Source of the DNA: CALCEB01 sp035531475
GTDB taxonomy: Bacteria; Acidobacteriota; Terriglobia; UBA7540
Length of the DNA: 27,135 bases
Direction: 5' to 3'
NCBI GenBank assembly: GCA_035531475.1
Contig: DATKST010000003.1
Span: forward strand, 1 to 27,135
The notes under the pieces were generated by a model that saw only the letters and a list, made by a program, of their open reading frames with translations, made no database searches and was not told the origin of the DNA. This document shows positions 7,406 through 15,011 of the stretch, piece after piece; position 1 is the stretch's first letter, and each line of letters begins with the position of its first letter. Both the position numbers and the translations under genes were made by a program.

Positions 7406-7447
7406 ATAAAAACAAAAACTCCTGGCAGCCACGATCGCGCCAGGAGT
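7406..7447 (-). terminator. Rho-independent terminator of the fluoride riboswitch
   Basis: On the minus strand the arms ACTCCTGGC-GCCAGGAGT form (as complements at 7439-7447 and 7418-7426) a 9-bp stem with a 12-base loop. It is followed by TTTTTGTTTTTAT. The 5' arm overlaps the last conserved bases (ACTCCT) of the aptamer, so ligand-bound aptamer and terminator are mutually exclusive. Confidence 0.9.
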
Positions 7448-7490
7448 CATCAGTCCATGAGGACGGTTCAGGCGAACTCCATCGCCCAGC
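7442..7490 (-). promoter_or_regulatory. Fluoride riboswitch (crcB motif) aptamer
   Basis: The minus strand carries the conserved blocks of the crcB RNA motif in order: GGGCGATGGAGTTCGCC (7487-7471), TGAACCGTCC (7470-7461) and GGACTGATGACTCCT (7456-7442). Together they give the two stems and the pseudoknot-forming loops of the fluoride aptamer. The terminator that follows shares ACTCCT, so fluoride binding should prevent termination and switch on crcB and DUF190. This is a transcriptional ON switch by established knowledge of the family. Confidence 0.95.
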
Positions 7491-7492
7491 TA

Positions 7493-7520
7493 TTTATCTT
7501 TCTCATCATTGTACACTCAA
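7493..7520 (-). promoter_or_regulatory. Candidate promoter of the crcB-DUF190 unit
   Basis: Minus-strand TTGAGT (7520-7515), a 16-bp spacer and GATAAA (7498-7493) lie directly before the riboswitch aptamer. Each box matches four of six consensus bases, and the position is right for transcription to begin at the aptamer. Confidence 0.45.
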
Positions 7521-7626
7521 TGGGCGCCCTGCAGAAGCTCTTCTTGAGGCCACCGCGCCGCCCCAAACGAAATGCCGGTTGAACTTAAGTGCAGCGTTAC
7601 GTAAGTTCACTCACGTATTCTCGCAG

Positions 7627-7691
7627 CCCCTCACCCGGCGCTGCGCGCCACCCTCTCCCCTCTTGCGGGGAGAGGGGTTTGGGGTGAGGGG
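7627..7691. repeat. CCCTCACCC / GGGGAGAGGG palindromic repeat, compact copy
   Basis: Nested inverted repeats: outer CCCCTCACCC (7627-7636) with GGGTGAGGGG (7682-7691), and inner CCCTCTCCCC (7651-7660) with GGGGAGAGGG (7667-7676). It is the same family as the cluster at 5229-5415. It lies between the 3' end of ksgA (minus strand) and the crcB promoter, where it could serve as a transcript-end hairpin for ksgA. Confidence 0.75.
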
Positions 7692-7759
7692 GTTGTTCAA
7701 GACTGTTGCAAGGATACGTCACCGTAATTGCGAATGGTGGCACTGAGCATTGATGCATA

Positions 7760-8605
7760 TTAGGAAGCCGGAAGAGCTCTCAAGGTCTCATAGAGTCGCG
7801 CCAGTTCGTCGATGCTAACTTCTTCGGCGCGCGCCGTGAGCGGCTGGCCCAACTTCTTCAGGACACTCTCCAATTGGGTCCGGGGCCGGAGTCCGGAAAG
7901 GTTGTTGAGCAGATTCTTTCTCTTGCTGGCAAAACTTCGCTTCACAAAACTTAGGAAGCCGGTTTGAGTCTGCATATCCCACGCCGGGAAGCGCCGGGCC
8001 ATCGGGAACAGAATCAGCGCCGACTTGACGTTAGGCGGCGGAGTGAAAGCGCCGGGACGAATTTTCAGGGCGATGCGGGGGGACGAGTAAAGCTGCGCCA
8101 GAACGCTGAGGTAGCCGTAATCCCGGCTGCCGGGTTTGGCTGTGATGCGCTCCGCCACTTCAAGCTGAACCACGGTGGCCATGGCCCGCACCAAATTGTG
8201 AAAACCAAACAACCGGTGCAGGATGGGAGACGTAATGTAGTAAGGCAGGTTTCCGAAGACGAAACAGTGGTTGTAACCCCGTTGGCTCAGGACGGACGCA
8301 AGGCTGGTCCGAAGAATGTCGGCATGGAGAATCTCCACTTGCGCCTCATTCTGAAATTCGGTTCGAAGATTAGCGGCCAGTGTTGGGTCAATTTCAACGG
8401 CAACCAGGCGCGCGCATTGGTCCGCCAGCAAGCGCGTCATAGCGCCCCGGCCAGGACCAATCTCAATCACCAGGTCGTCCGGGTGGACGCCCGCAGCTTC
8501 GGTAAGGCGGCGGGCAAGCCGCTCATCCGCAAGAAAGTGCTGTCCGAGCCGTGGTTTTTTGCGAAGCATCCGGAATGCGCTTGCTGGATTTGGTTCTGGA
8601 AGCAT
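7760..8605 (-). CDS. ksgA: 16S rRNA (adenine1518-N6/adenine1519-N6)-dimethyltransferase RsmA/KsgA
   Basis: A 281-residue SAM-dependent methyltransferase that dimethylates two adjacent adenines at the 3' end of 16S rRNA during 30S assembly. Visible family motifs are PRLGQHFL near residue 19, the SAM-binding motif I VIEIGPGRGAMT near 46-57, the acidic VAVEID, and the catalytic motif IV NLPYYITSP (about 119-127). A late FASKRKNLLNNL segment matches the rRNA-binding C-terminal region. The length is slightly above the usual 260-275 because of a short N-terminal extension. ATG at 8605 is the first start after an in-frame stop; ATG at 8569 (MLRKKPRLGQ) is an alternative. Neither has a good ribosome site. 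It follows the Yip1 gene by 27 bp and is probably co-transcribed with it. Confidence 0.96.
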   Translation of the reverse strand: MLPEPNPASAFRMLRKKPRLGQHFLADERLARRLTEAAGVHPDDLVIEIGPGRGAMTRLLADQCARLVAVEIDPTLAANLRTEFQNEAQVEILHADILRTSLASVLSQRGYNHCFVFGNLPYYITSPILHRLFGFHNLVRAMATVVQLEVAERITAKPGSRDYGYLSVLAQLYSSPRIALKIRPGAFTPPPNVKSALILFPMARRFPAWDMQTQTGFLSFVKRSFASKRKNLLNNLSGLRPRTQLESVLKKLGQPLTARAEEVSIDELARLYETLRALPAS

Positions 8606-8632
8606 GCAGCCTGGGGGAAAGCGCCTGTCACC

Positions 8633-9382
8633 TCATATCAGCGCAAACCCCACCCGGGCCACCGTAATCAGCGCCCAGACCACAAAGAATCCCAGAAAAA
8701 TAGGAAGCGGCTTAACCTTCTTTCCGGTCGCCGTGGAAAGGCCAAGTGCGAGCAGGATCATGAACCAGAAATAGAAAATATCCATTGAGCTGGCCAAGGC
8801 GTAAAGGGGCTTGGGAACTTGCTGGGGGTCCATAAAAAACGACGGCTTGGTTGGTAGAAAGTTATTTGGATCGAAGTGGGACGGGTCGCCGAAGAAAATC
8901 ATCACAACCCCGATGACGCTGGCGAGAACCGAGGGAATGTCGGCGTAAGCAGAAATAGAAAAGGCTGTTTTGAATTTGACTTCACTGCCAAAGATGGCGT
9001 TCACAATAAGCAATGAGATGGCCGCCACGATCAACAGGAAGATGGGCAAGCCAAGAAATTCAACGATGCGGGTGAAGATGGCAACATTCTTCGCTCCCTG
9101 GGCCGCGATACGATCGATCTGGTCCGGGGTCATATTCTTGCCGCCGCTGCTCTGAGCGATAGCATTCCGGACAATCTGCGCCGCGCCGATCTTGGCCAGC
9201 ATGCATTCCGTCAGGGCCACCGATGCGGCGATCAGTGTCACCAGCGGCGCGATGAAATCCGGCTTGGGGGCGATGGCCGCGAAGGCTTCGCCGGGTGAGA
9301 AGATCACTCCAAAAAGTTTTCCCGCCGTTGACATGTCCTGTCCCCCGGCGGGGATTGCGTTCGTGAGATCGGAATTGGCCAT
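8633..9382 (-). CDS. Yip1-domain integral membrane protein
   Basis: A 249-residue membrane protein with a Yip1 (PF04893-like) domain. After a soluble start (MANSDLTNAIPAGGQD) it shows the LFGVIFSPGEAFAAIAPKPDF region typical of bacterial Yip1 proteins (FxxPxxAF). It then has about five hydrophobic segments, near 44-62, 110-130, 150-165, 195-215 and 225-248. Its function in bacteria is not known; related proteins are membrane-organisation or trafficking factors in eukaryotes. The start has AAGAGGCG immediately upstream. ksgA follows after 27 bp on the same strand, an arrangement suggesting one transcript rather than a functional link. Confidence 0.85.
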   Translation of the reverse strand: MANSDLTNAIPAGGQDMSTAGKLFGVIFSPGEAFAAIAPKPDFIAPLVTLIAASVALTECMLAKIGAAQIVRNAIAQSSGGKNMTPDQIDRIAAQGAKNVAIFTRIVEFLGLPIFLLIVAAISLLIVNAIFGSEVKFKTAFSISAYADIPSVLASVIGVVMIFFGDPSHFDPNNFLPTKPSFFMDPQQVPKPLYALASSMDIFYFWFMILLALGLSTATGKKVKPLPIFLGFFVVWALITVARVGFALI

Positions 9383-9590
9383 CGCCTCTTAACCCCTCTG
9401 ATGATTATTTCAAGAAAAACTTTTGCTGCATTCTATTCCCAATTTCCCTGGATTCGCTATCTTTTTTCTGAGGCGCAGTTGGAAAGTCTCACTGATTTCG
9501 GGATCATCATTCCACCGAGAAGGCGACAGGTTGGGCCGGGCCCGCAAAATAACGGCCGATGCGTCCGACCGTCTATTCTGGGAACGAAAA

Positions 9591-9700
9591 GGTAGTGGAC
9601 CATTTTCGCTGCTGTAGCGGCGGTCTCTGACCGCCGAATTTTATTGATCAACACCTTCCGGCGGTCAGAGACCGCCGCTACAGCAAACTGCACCACTACC
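9591..9700. mobile_element. Small non-autonomous mobile element, copy 2 (110 bp, 8-bp target duplication)
   Basis: The best preserved copy. It begins GGTAGTGG and ends CCACTACC, and is flanked by perfect 8-bp direct repeats AACGAAAA at 9583-9590 and 9701-9708. Inside, the left arm GCTGTAGCGGCGGTCTCTGA (from 9611) and the right arm ending CCGCTACAGC (to 9684) are inverted repeats around a short AT-rich centre. Each arm folds on its own as GGCGGTC-TCT-GACCGCC. Compared with copy 1, both sides of this hairpin changed together. It lies between the divergent Yip1 and pyrG genes and ends just upstream of the pyrG -35 box. Confidence 0.9.
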
Positions 9701-9715
9701 AACGAAAATTCTCCG

Positions 9716-9744
9716 TTGACAAGCCATTTTCTGAGCCGGATAAT
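9716..9744 (+). promoter_or_regulatory. Strong sigma-70-type promoter, probably for pyrG
   Basis: TTGACA (9716-9721), a 17-bp spacer and GATAAT (9739-9744) give six of six and five of six consensus bases. Transcription would start near 9751, leaving a leader of about 150 nt before pyrG. A TATAAT at 9858-9863 is a second possible -10 nearer the gene, but it lacks a -35. Mobile element copy 2 and its target duplication end 7 bp before the -35 box. Confidence 0.65.
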
Positions 9745-9748
9745 GGTT

Positions 9749-9809
9749 CGTACCGATACCCTCCTTTTGAGCGACACCTCGGTACGGCTGTTAAGGCGGG
9801 CGCCTTTTT
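9749..9809 (+). promoter_or_regulatory. pyrG leader with hairpins, possible attenuator
   Basis: The predicted leader holds a 7-bp inverted repeat, CGTACCG near 9749 with CGGTACG near 9779. A terminator-like hairpin, AAGGC-GGGC-GCCTT followed by T residues, covers 9793-9809. pyrG is often controlled by nucleotide supply through its leader, so an attenuation role is possible. The stem is short and the claim is tentative. Confidence 0.3.
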
Positions 9810-9899
9810 GGGCGCTCGATTTGCGATGCTCTAACGGCTCATTCTGGTCAATTGGCTTATAATCCGGCTCACCCAACAATTTCATAAGAAGGGGCAAAC

Positions 9900-11591
9900 A
9901 TGGCGGCCAAGTATGTTTTTGTTACAGGTGGAGTTGTAAGCTCGCTGGGCAAGGGGCTGGCATCGGCTTCGATCGGTTGCTTGATGGAAGCTCGCGGCCT
10001 GAAGGTGACCCTTCTCAAATTTGATCCTTACCTCAACGTTGATCCAGGCACCATGAGCCCATTCCAGCACGGTGAAGTTTTTGTCACCGACGACGGCGCT
10101 GAAACCGACCTCGACTTGGGCCATTATGAGCGTTTTACCCATGTCCGGATGACGAGGGACAACAACTGCACTGCCGGCCGCATCTACGAACGCATCATCG
10201 CCAAGGAGCGGCGCGGCGATTATCTGGGTAAGACCGTGCAGGTGATTCCGCACGTCACCAACGAGATCAAATCCGCTGTCAAAAAGATTGCCGAAGGTGT
10301 TGACGTGGTGATTGTGGAAATAGGCGGCACGGTGGGTGACATTGAATCGCTGCCATTCCTGGAGGCCATCCGCCAGATGCGCCAGGAACAAGGCCGCAAC
10401 AATGTGGTGTTCGTACACGTGACCCTGGTCCCCTATATCCAGGCTTCTGGAGAGCTAAAAACCAAGCCCACCCAACACTCCGTCAAAGACTTACGGGAGA
10501 TTGGTATCCAACCGGACATCCTTTTGTGCCGCACGGAGCATTACCTTTCCACCGACCTGAAGTCCAAGATCGCGCTCTTCTGCAGCGTGCCGGAGGAGGC
10601 GGTCATCACTGCCAAAGACGTGGGCAATATCTACGAAGTTCCCCTGGCGTTGGCCAACGAAGGTTTGGACACACAAATCATTTCCCGTCTGAACCTCCAA
10701 ACCGGCGAGCGCGACCTGACGCCCTGGCAAGACCTGGTGGAGCGGCTGAACCACCCTGGGGGCGAAGTTACCATCGGCATGGTTGGGAAATACGTCGAAT
10801 ACCAGGATTCTTATAAGAGCCTGAATGAAGCGCTGGTGCATGGCGGGGCGGCGCACCGCTTGAAGGTGAACTTGGCGTGGGTAGAAGCGGAGGGACTGGA
10901 AGGTGACCCATGGGAGGAGCAACTGAAGGGTCTGGACGCCATCCTGGTGCCGGGGGGATTTGGCAAGCGCGGCATTCCCGGAATGCTGCGCGCCATCGAG
11001 TACGCGCGGACTCGCAAGGTGCCTTATTTCGGAATCTGCCTGGGCATGCAGTGCGCGGTGGTGGAATTTGCCCGCAATGTTTGCGGACTGCGCGACGCGG
11101 ACAGCTCGGAGTTTGATCCTGCTACAGCCCACCGGGTGATTTACAAACTACGCGAACTTCGGGGCGTGGATGAACTGGGCGGCACCATGCGGCTTGGATC
11201 TTGGGCGGCGAAGCTGAAGGCGGGTTCGTTCGCCATGCAGGCCTACGGCAGCACCGAGATTTCAGAACGGCACCGCCACCGCTACGAATTCAACCGTGAG
11301 TATGAAGAGATGCTGGTGGCGCAGGGCCTGGACATCACCGGAATCACTCCGGATGGAACTTACGTGGAAATTGTGGAGGTCCGGAATCATCCCTGGTTCT
11401 TGGGCTGCCAGTTTCACCCGGAATTCAAGTCGCGGCCGCTCGATCCACATCCGCTTTTCAAGGCGTTTGTAGGTGCGGCCAATCAAAATCGTTTGCGGAG
11501 GACTTCAACCTCCGAAGAGCCGTTGCGGGCCCGAGCCGCGCAAGCCGGTCCGGAAGTTTATGAGACATCCCGGGAAAATTTGTTTCGCTGA
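9900..11591 (+). CDS. pyrG: CTP synthase (glutamine-hydrolysing)
   Basis: A 563-residue CTP synthase, converting UTP, ATP and glutamine to CTP, the last step of pyrimidine nucleotide synthesis. The amidoligase domain (about 1-270) opens with KYVFVTGGVVSSLGKGLASA, the P-loop-like signature, followed by LKFDPYLNVDPGTMSPFQHG. The class-I glutamine amidotransferase domain (about 290-540) has the nucleophile Cys380 in GICLGMQ and the His-Pro-Glu dyad in QFHPEFKSRP. Both halves are intact and the length is normal with a modest C-terminal tail. The ATG at 9900 is preceded by AGAAGGGG at good spacing. It is transcribed alone, convergent with the CAP-domain gene 34 bp downstream. Confidence 0.98.
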   Translation: MAAKYVFVTGGVVSSLGKGLASASIGCLMEARGLKVTLLKFDPYLNVDPGTMSPFQHGEVFVTDDGAETDLDLGHYERFTHVRMTRDNNCTAGRIYERIIAKERRGDYLGKTVQVIPHVTNEIKSAVKKIAEGVDVVIVEIGGTVGDIESLPFLEAIRQMRQEQGRNNVVFVHVTLVPYIQASGELKTKPTQHSVKDLREIGIQPDILLCRTEHYLSTDLKSKIALFCSVPEEAVITAKDVGNIYEVPLALANEGLDTQIISRLNLQTGERDLTPWQDLVERLNHPGGEVTIGMVGKYVEYQDSYKSLNEALVHGGAAHRLKVNLAWVEAEGLEGDPWEEQLKGLDAILVPGGFGKRGIPGMLRAIEYARTRKVPYFGICLGMQCAVVEFARNVCGLRDADSSEFDPATAHRVIYKLRELRGVDELGGTMRLGSWAAKLKAGSFAMQAYGSTEISERHRHRYEFNREYEEMLVAQGLDITGITPDGTYVEIVEVRNHPWFLGCQFHPEFKSRPLDPHPLFKAFVGAANQNRLRRTSTSEEPLRARAAQAGPEVYETSRENLFR

Positions 11592-11625
11592 CGTGGCGGA
11601 AAAAACGTAGACGGTTCGAGGCTCC

Positions 11626-12264
11626 TTAAGGTTCCTCAGCAAAGTCCTGAGTGATGTAGAGCCTTCCATTCGGAGCGCGGGCGACTCCAATGCCGATGGC
11701 ATTGAATTTCTTGCTCAGAATATTGCCGCGATGGTTTTCTTGGAACCGGGGCTCATTCATCAGTGCGGATTCGGCAGCAGCCACCGTGAAGTCTTGAGCA
11801 ATATTCTCTCCAACGGCCACCCATTGGACTCCCGCCCTGTAGATCCTTTCCACGGGTGAGTCTCCATTGGGATCATAGTGGCTGAGGATGCTGCGCGCGG
11901 CCATCCCTTCCGATTGGGCGCGGGCCGCTCGAGTCAACCGGGGGTCCCACTTCAGGGGCTTCGCGCCCCCACCGGTTTCTGCGCGGTTGGCGGGGTCAAG
12001 CCGGTCCGCATTCACCAATTCCAACATTTGCCTTTCGACGAGTTCAATGTCTGCGCAAGGAGCGGAATCCGGGCAGGGAGAAGTGAGCGGGCCGGGAAAC
12101 TGCGGCGCTGCCGCGGTAGCTACTAATGCCCCGTCTCTCCTGTCAACGGCCTGTTTAGCTGCCGGTGCGGGCTTGGCTGCTGCGGGAAGATTGGAGCATT
12201 TCACTAAAATCACCAGAGCGGCTGCAAATCCTGCGGGTACTGCCTTCCACCTATTCAGCTTCAT
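11626..12264 (-). CDS. Secreted CAP-domain (SCP/PR1-like, YkwD-type) protein
   Basis: A 212-residue exported protein with a CAP domain. The N-terminus MKLNRWKAVPAGFAAALVIL is a signal peptide. A low-complexity Ala/Pro stretch follows, and the CAP domain spans about 75-205: ERQMLELVNADR at its start, the SHYDPNGDSPVERI and GENIAQ segments that carry the cavity His and Glu, and the final HRGNILSKKFNAIGIGVA plus ITQDFA strands. Bacterial YkwD-type proteins are extracellular and mostly uncharacterised; lipid binding or stress roles are reported for relatives. I chose ATG at 12264 rather than an in-frame codon 8 residues upstream because GAGGTGATC precedes it at proper spacing. A cysteine near residue 24 lacks a good lipobox. 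Confidence 0.9.
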   Translation of the reverse strand: MKLNRWKAVPAGFAAALVILVKCSNLPAAAKPAPAAKQAVDRRDGALVATAAAPQFPGPLTSPCPDSAPCADIELVERQMLELVNADRLDPANRAETGGGAKPLKWDPRLTRAARAQSEGMAARSILSHYDPNGDSPVERIYRAGVQWVAVGENIAQDFTVAAAESALMNEPRFQENHRGNILSKKFNAIGIGVARAPNGRLYITQDFAEEP

Positions 12265-12569
12265 GGTGATCACCTCGTTCCTCACCAAATCCAGTGGCTT
12301 GGCCAGTGGGGTCCCCGGTATTCCCGGACCGTGGACGCATCAAGCGGTTCCCGAAATTAAGCGCCTCCCAGCAACTCATGGCAGTCCCTTTGAGTCTTTG
12401 CGAGCCAGGCATCAACTGCCGTCATTACCTTCTTATCGGCAGAAGCAGGACCGAATATTAGGACGGTTAATTCCAGGCGTGGGATTTGTCCGGGAAGGGG
12501 ATTGAAATTCGAGTTGGCTTCAACGGTTAAATTGTTTTAATCTTTTTGATTGCGGAAGGAGGATGGGCC

Positions 12570-13874
12570 TTGAAGGGATTTTCGCGGTTGATGAGGGTGG
12601 CTTTTGCCGTCGCCTTCGTTTGCCAGTTTGGGCAGATCGTGGTGCGGGCGCAATCCTTTGCCGCGGGGGTACTCAACGTCACCCATTTCCGGGCGCCGGA
12701 ATTTCCATTACCCTCCGAGGCATTCGCCAATCCCACCGGCTTGGGCGCTTCGGCCTCGCCGGGGGGGCTCGGGCCTGGATCTTTGCCAGGCCAAGGACGC
12801 CTCCCAACGGAAGGTGGGGCTCCAACCATACCGTCCCCGAATGAGGGCGGGAATCAAGGAGGGCCGCAGCCCGGTTTTTCCGAAGGGGTGACCTGGATCA
12901 ACTCTCCACCGCTCACCATGGAAAAGCTTGGCGGGAAGGTCGTCCTTATCGATTTCTGGGAATACACGTGTATCAATTGCATCCGCACCTTCGCCACAAA
13001 CAAGAAGTGGTACGAGCGTTATCATCGCTACGGCTTCGAGATTATTGGAGTGCATGATCCCGAATTTGACGTCGCTTATCCCGTTCAAAACGTTCGGGTG
13101 GCCGTCAAACGCTTTGGCCTGCCCTACCCCATCGTGGTGGATGACCACTTCCAAATCTGGAACGCCTACCACAATTCCACTTGGCCAAACCGATTCCTGA
13201 TCGATGCCAAGGGAGTGGTGCGCTTCAATCGTTCCGGTGAAGGCGGTGACGACGCCATGGAAAAAGCCATTCAGATGCTGCTCCTGGAAGCGCATCCTGG
13301 CTTGAAGTTTCCCGCCAGCTACACAACCGCTGCGGAAAAGAACACCTTCGGGCCGGATTGCGGAATCCCCACAGAAGAAGTGTACGTTGGGAACTGGTAC
13401 GGGCGCGGCATCCTGGCCAATCCGAAGGGATACCGCAATGGTAAAACTTTGGATTACAAGCTGCCGGGGGAGGTGCAGGATGGCAAGGCAGCGGTTTCCG
13501 GACGCTGGGAAACGGATAAGAATGGAATGATTTATCGCGGCAAGCCCAAGAAAGGATCCTTCACGGACCGCCTGGAAATGCGCTATCACGCTCGCGAGCT
13601 CTACGCGGTGATGAACGTTTCTCACGGCCACCCGCAGCGGCTTTACATCCGCCAGGACGGGAAGGACTTGACGGCGCAAAACAAAGGCGTGGATGTGAGG
13701 CTTGACGCCCAGGGCCGTTCCTATATTGAGGTCCGGGAGCCGCGCATGTATTACCTGGTCCAGAATCCCGACTTCGGCGCCCACGGCGTGGACCTTTATC
13801 CCACCGCCAAAGGCATCACCGTTAATTCATTTACCTTCGGAAACAATTGCCAAACGGATTTCCCGCACCTTTGA
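12570..13874 (+). CDS. Secreted DipZ-like thioredoxin-fold protein with C-terminal jelly-roll-like domain
   Basis: A 434-residue exported protein. A signal peptide covers about 1-28 (hydrophobic VAFAVAFVCQFGQIVV). A Gly/Pro-rich linker follows (about 45-105), then a thioredoxin/redoxin domain (about 108-250) containing FWEYTCINCIRTF with the redox cysteines at 134 and 137. After that come GFEIIGVHDPEFD and NAYHNSTWPNRFLID. This pattern is characteristic of the periplasmic half of DipZ/CcdA-fusion proteins. The C-terminal about 150 residues resemble the beta-rich domain that follows thioredoxin in DipZ. The membrane CcdA part is absent, so its electron donor is elsewhere. The start is TTG at 12570: AAGGAGG sits seven bases upstream, a better fit than the TTG at 12546. 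A sialidase-like lipoprotein gene follows after 33 bp. Confidence 0.85.
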   Translation: MKGFSRLMRVAFAVAFVCQFGQIVVRAQSFAAGVLNVTHFRAPEFPLPSEAFANPTGLGASASPGGLGPGSLPGQGRLPTEGGAPTIPSPNEGGNQGGPQPGFSEGVTWINSPPLTMEKLGGKVVLIDFWEYTCINCIRTFATNKKWYERYHRYGFEIIGVHDPEFDVAYPVQNVRVAVKRFGLPYPIVVDDHFQIWNAYHNSTWPNRFLIDAKGVVRFNRSGEGGDDAMEKAIQMLLLEAHPGLKFPASYTTAAEKNTFGPDCGIPTEEVYVGNWYGRGILANPKGYRNGKTLDYKLPGEVQDGKAAVSGRWETDKNGMIYRGKPKKGSFTDRLEMRYHARELYAVMNVSHGHPQRLYIRQDGKDLTAQNKGVDVRLDAQGRSYIEVREPRMYYLVQNPDFGAHGVDLYPTAKGITVNSFTFGNNCQTDFPHL

Positions 13875-13907
13875 GTTCTCCTCTTACCGGCAACGATTGA
13901 GCCGCGC

Positions 13908-15011
13908 ATGATGAACGTTAGAAGGCTATTGCCAGTCGTAGTATTGCTATGGATTGTGGTCTGCATTCCGGCCTGCAACCGGCCGAAAGATCCGTCCCCG
14001 CAGTTTGCCAGCGCCCCCACGCTGGTCTCGGAATTCATTTTCAAACACGCGCCTTTCCAGCAGTGTCACGCTTCAACGTTGGTCGAGCTCCCGAATGGAG
14101 ATTTGCTGGCTGCCTGGTTTGGCGGGGCAAGAGAGGGCGACCGGAGCGTCGCAATCTGGGGGGCCATCCGGCATCACGGCGAGTGGTCGCGGCCCCGGGT
14201 TCTCGCCCGTAGGCCCGGCGTCCCCTGCTGGAACCCCGTGCTCTTTCCGGATTCCAAGGGAACCATCTGGCTGTTCTTCAAGTATGGTTCCAGCCCCAAA
14301 ACCTGGAAAGGCGCTTACCGGACGAGCCGCGATGGAGTCCAATGGAGCCGCATACAGTATCTACCCAATGGCATCCTGGGCCCGGCAAAAGACAAGCCTG
14401 TTACTTTGGCCGACGGTACGATATTGGCGGGAACTTCGGTTGAGACGGCCTGGACCTGGACTTGTTGGGTGGATCGGAGCACGGATGACGGCTCAAGCTG
14501 GCAAAGAATCGGACCCATCAGGATGCCGGGCTGGCATCACGGCATCATCCAACCTACGATCTGGCAGATGAACAATGGCGAAGAACGAATGCTGGTTCGC
14601 TCCAGCCATGACATCGGTTGGATTGCCGAGTCCACCTCGCGCGATGATGGGAAAAATTGGAGTATTCCGGTCGATACGTCCTTGCCCAACCCCGATAGCG
14701 GCATCGATGCTGTGAAGCTGAAAGATGGCGCCGTGGCCTTGGCTTACAACAACACCCGGCGCAATCGCAGCCCGCTGAACCTGGCGTTCTCTTTCGATGA
14801 TGGGGCCACGTGGTCCCCGCCGCTCACCCTCGAGTCCGGCCCTGGCGAGTTTTCCTACCCCGCCATCATCCAGACGGGCGACGGCAAACTGCACATCACC
14901 TATACCTGGAATCGCTTGCGGATCAAGCACGTTGTGCTGGATCCAGAACAGGCTGAGTCACTGACCCGGTCGGGAGGACGCTCACAAACTGCTCAAGGGC
15001 TTCACCCTTGA
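13908..15011 (+). CDS. Sialidase-like (BNR repeat) lipoprotein
   Basis: A 367-residue protein with a lipoprotein signal (hydrophobic LLPVVVLLWIVVCIPAC, lipid-bearing Cys23). It is followed by a six-bladed sialidase-like propeller of the BNR_2 type. Four Asp-box-like motifs are visible: SRDGVQW near 140, STDDGSSW near 191, SRDDGKNW near 244 and SFDDGATW near 295. The segment AWFGGAREGDRSVAIW near 69-84 is highly characteristic of this family. Whether it really cleaves sialic acid is uncertain; many bacterial members are putative exo-glycosidases or sugar-binding proteins. It is anchored to the membrane, probably facing the periplasm. The start is ATG at 13908 or the next codon, with a weak ribosome site. 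It is likely co-transcribed with the DipZ-like gene. Confidence 0.85.
   Translation: MMNVRRLLPVVVLLWIVVCIPACNRPKDPSPQFASAPTLVSEFIFKHAPFQQCHASTLVELPNGDLLAAWFGGAREGDRSVAIWGAIRHHGEWSRPRVLARRPGVPCWNPVLFPDSKGTIWLFFKYGSSPKTWKGAYRTSRDGVQWSRIQYLPNGILGPAKDKPVTLADGTILAGTSVETAWTWTCWVDRSTDDGSSWQRIGPIRMPGWHHGIIQPTIWQMNNGEERMLVRSSHDIGWIAESTSRDDGKNWSIPVDTSLPNPDSGIDAVKLKDGAVALAYNNTRRNRSPLNLAFSFDDGATWSPPLTLESGPGEFSYPAIIQTGDGKLHITYTWNRLRIKHVVLDPEQAESLTRSGGRSQTAQGLHP

Noticed and set aside
9457..9897. Minus-strand frame of 146 codons before pyrG
   Set aside because: It runs through mobile element copy 2 and the pyrG promoter; no family features and no ribosome site.
12546..12569. TTG at 12546 as start of the DipZ-like protein
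   Set aside because: The AAGGAGG ribosome site lies inside this extension and is correctly spaced for TTG 12570, which also gives a normal signal peptide.
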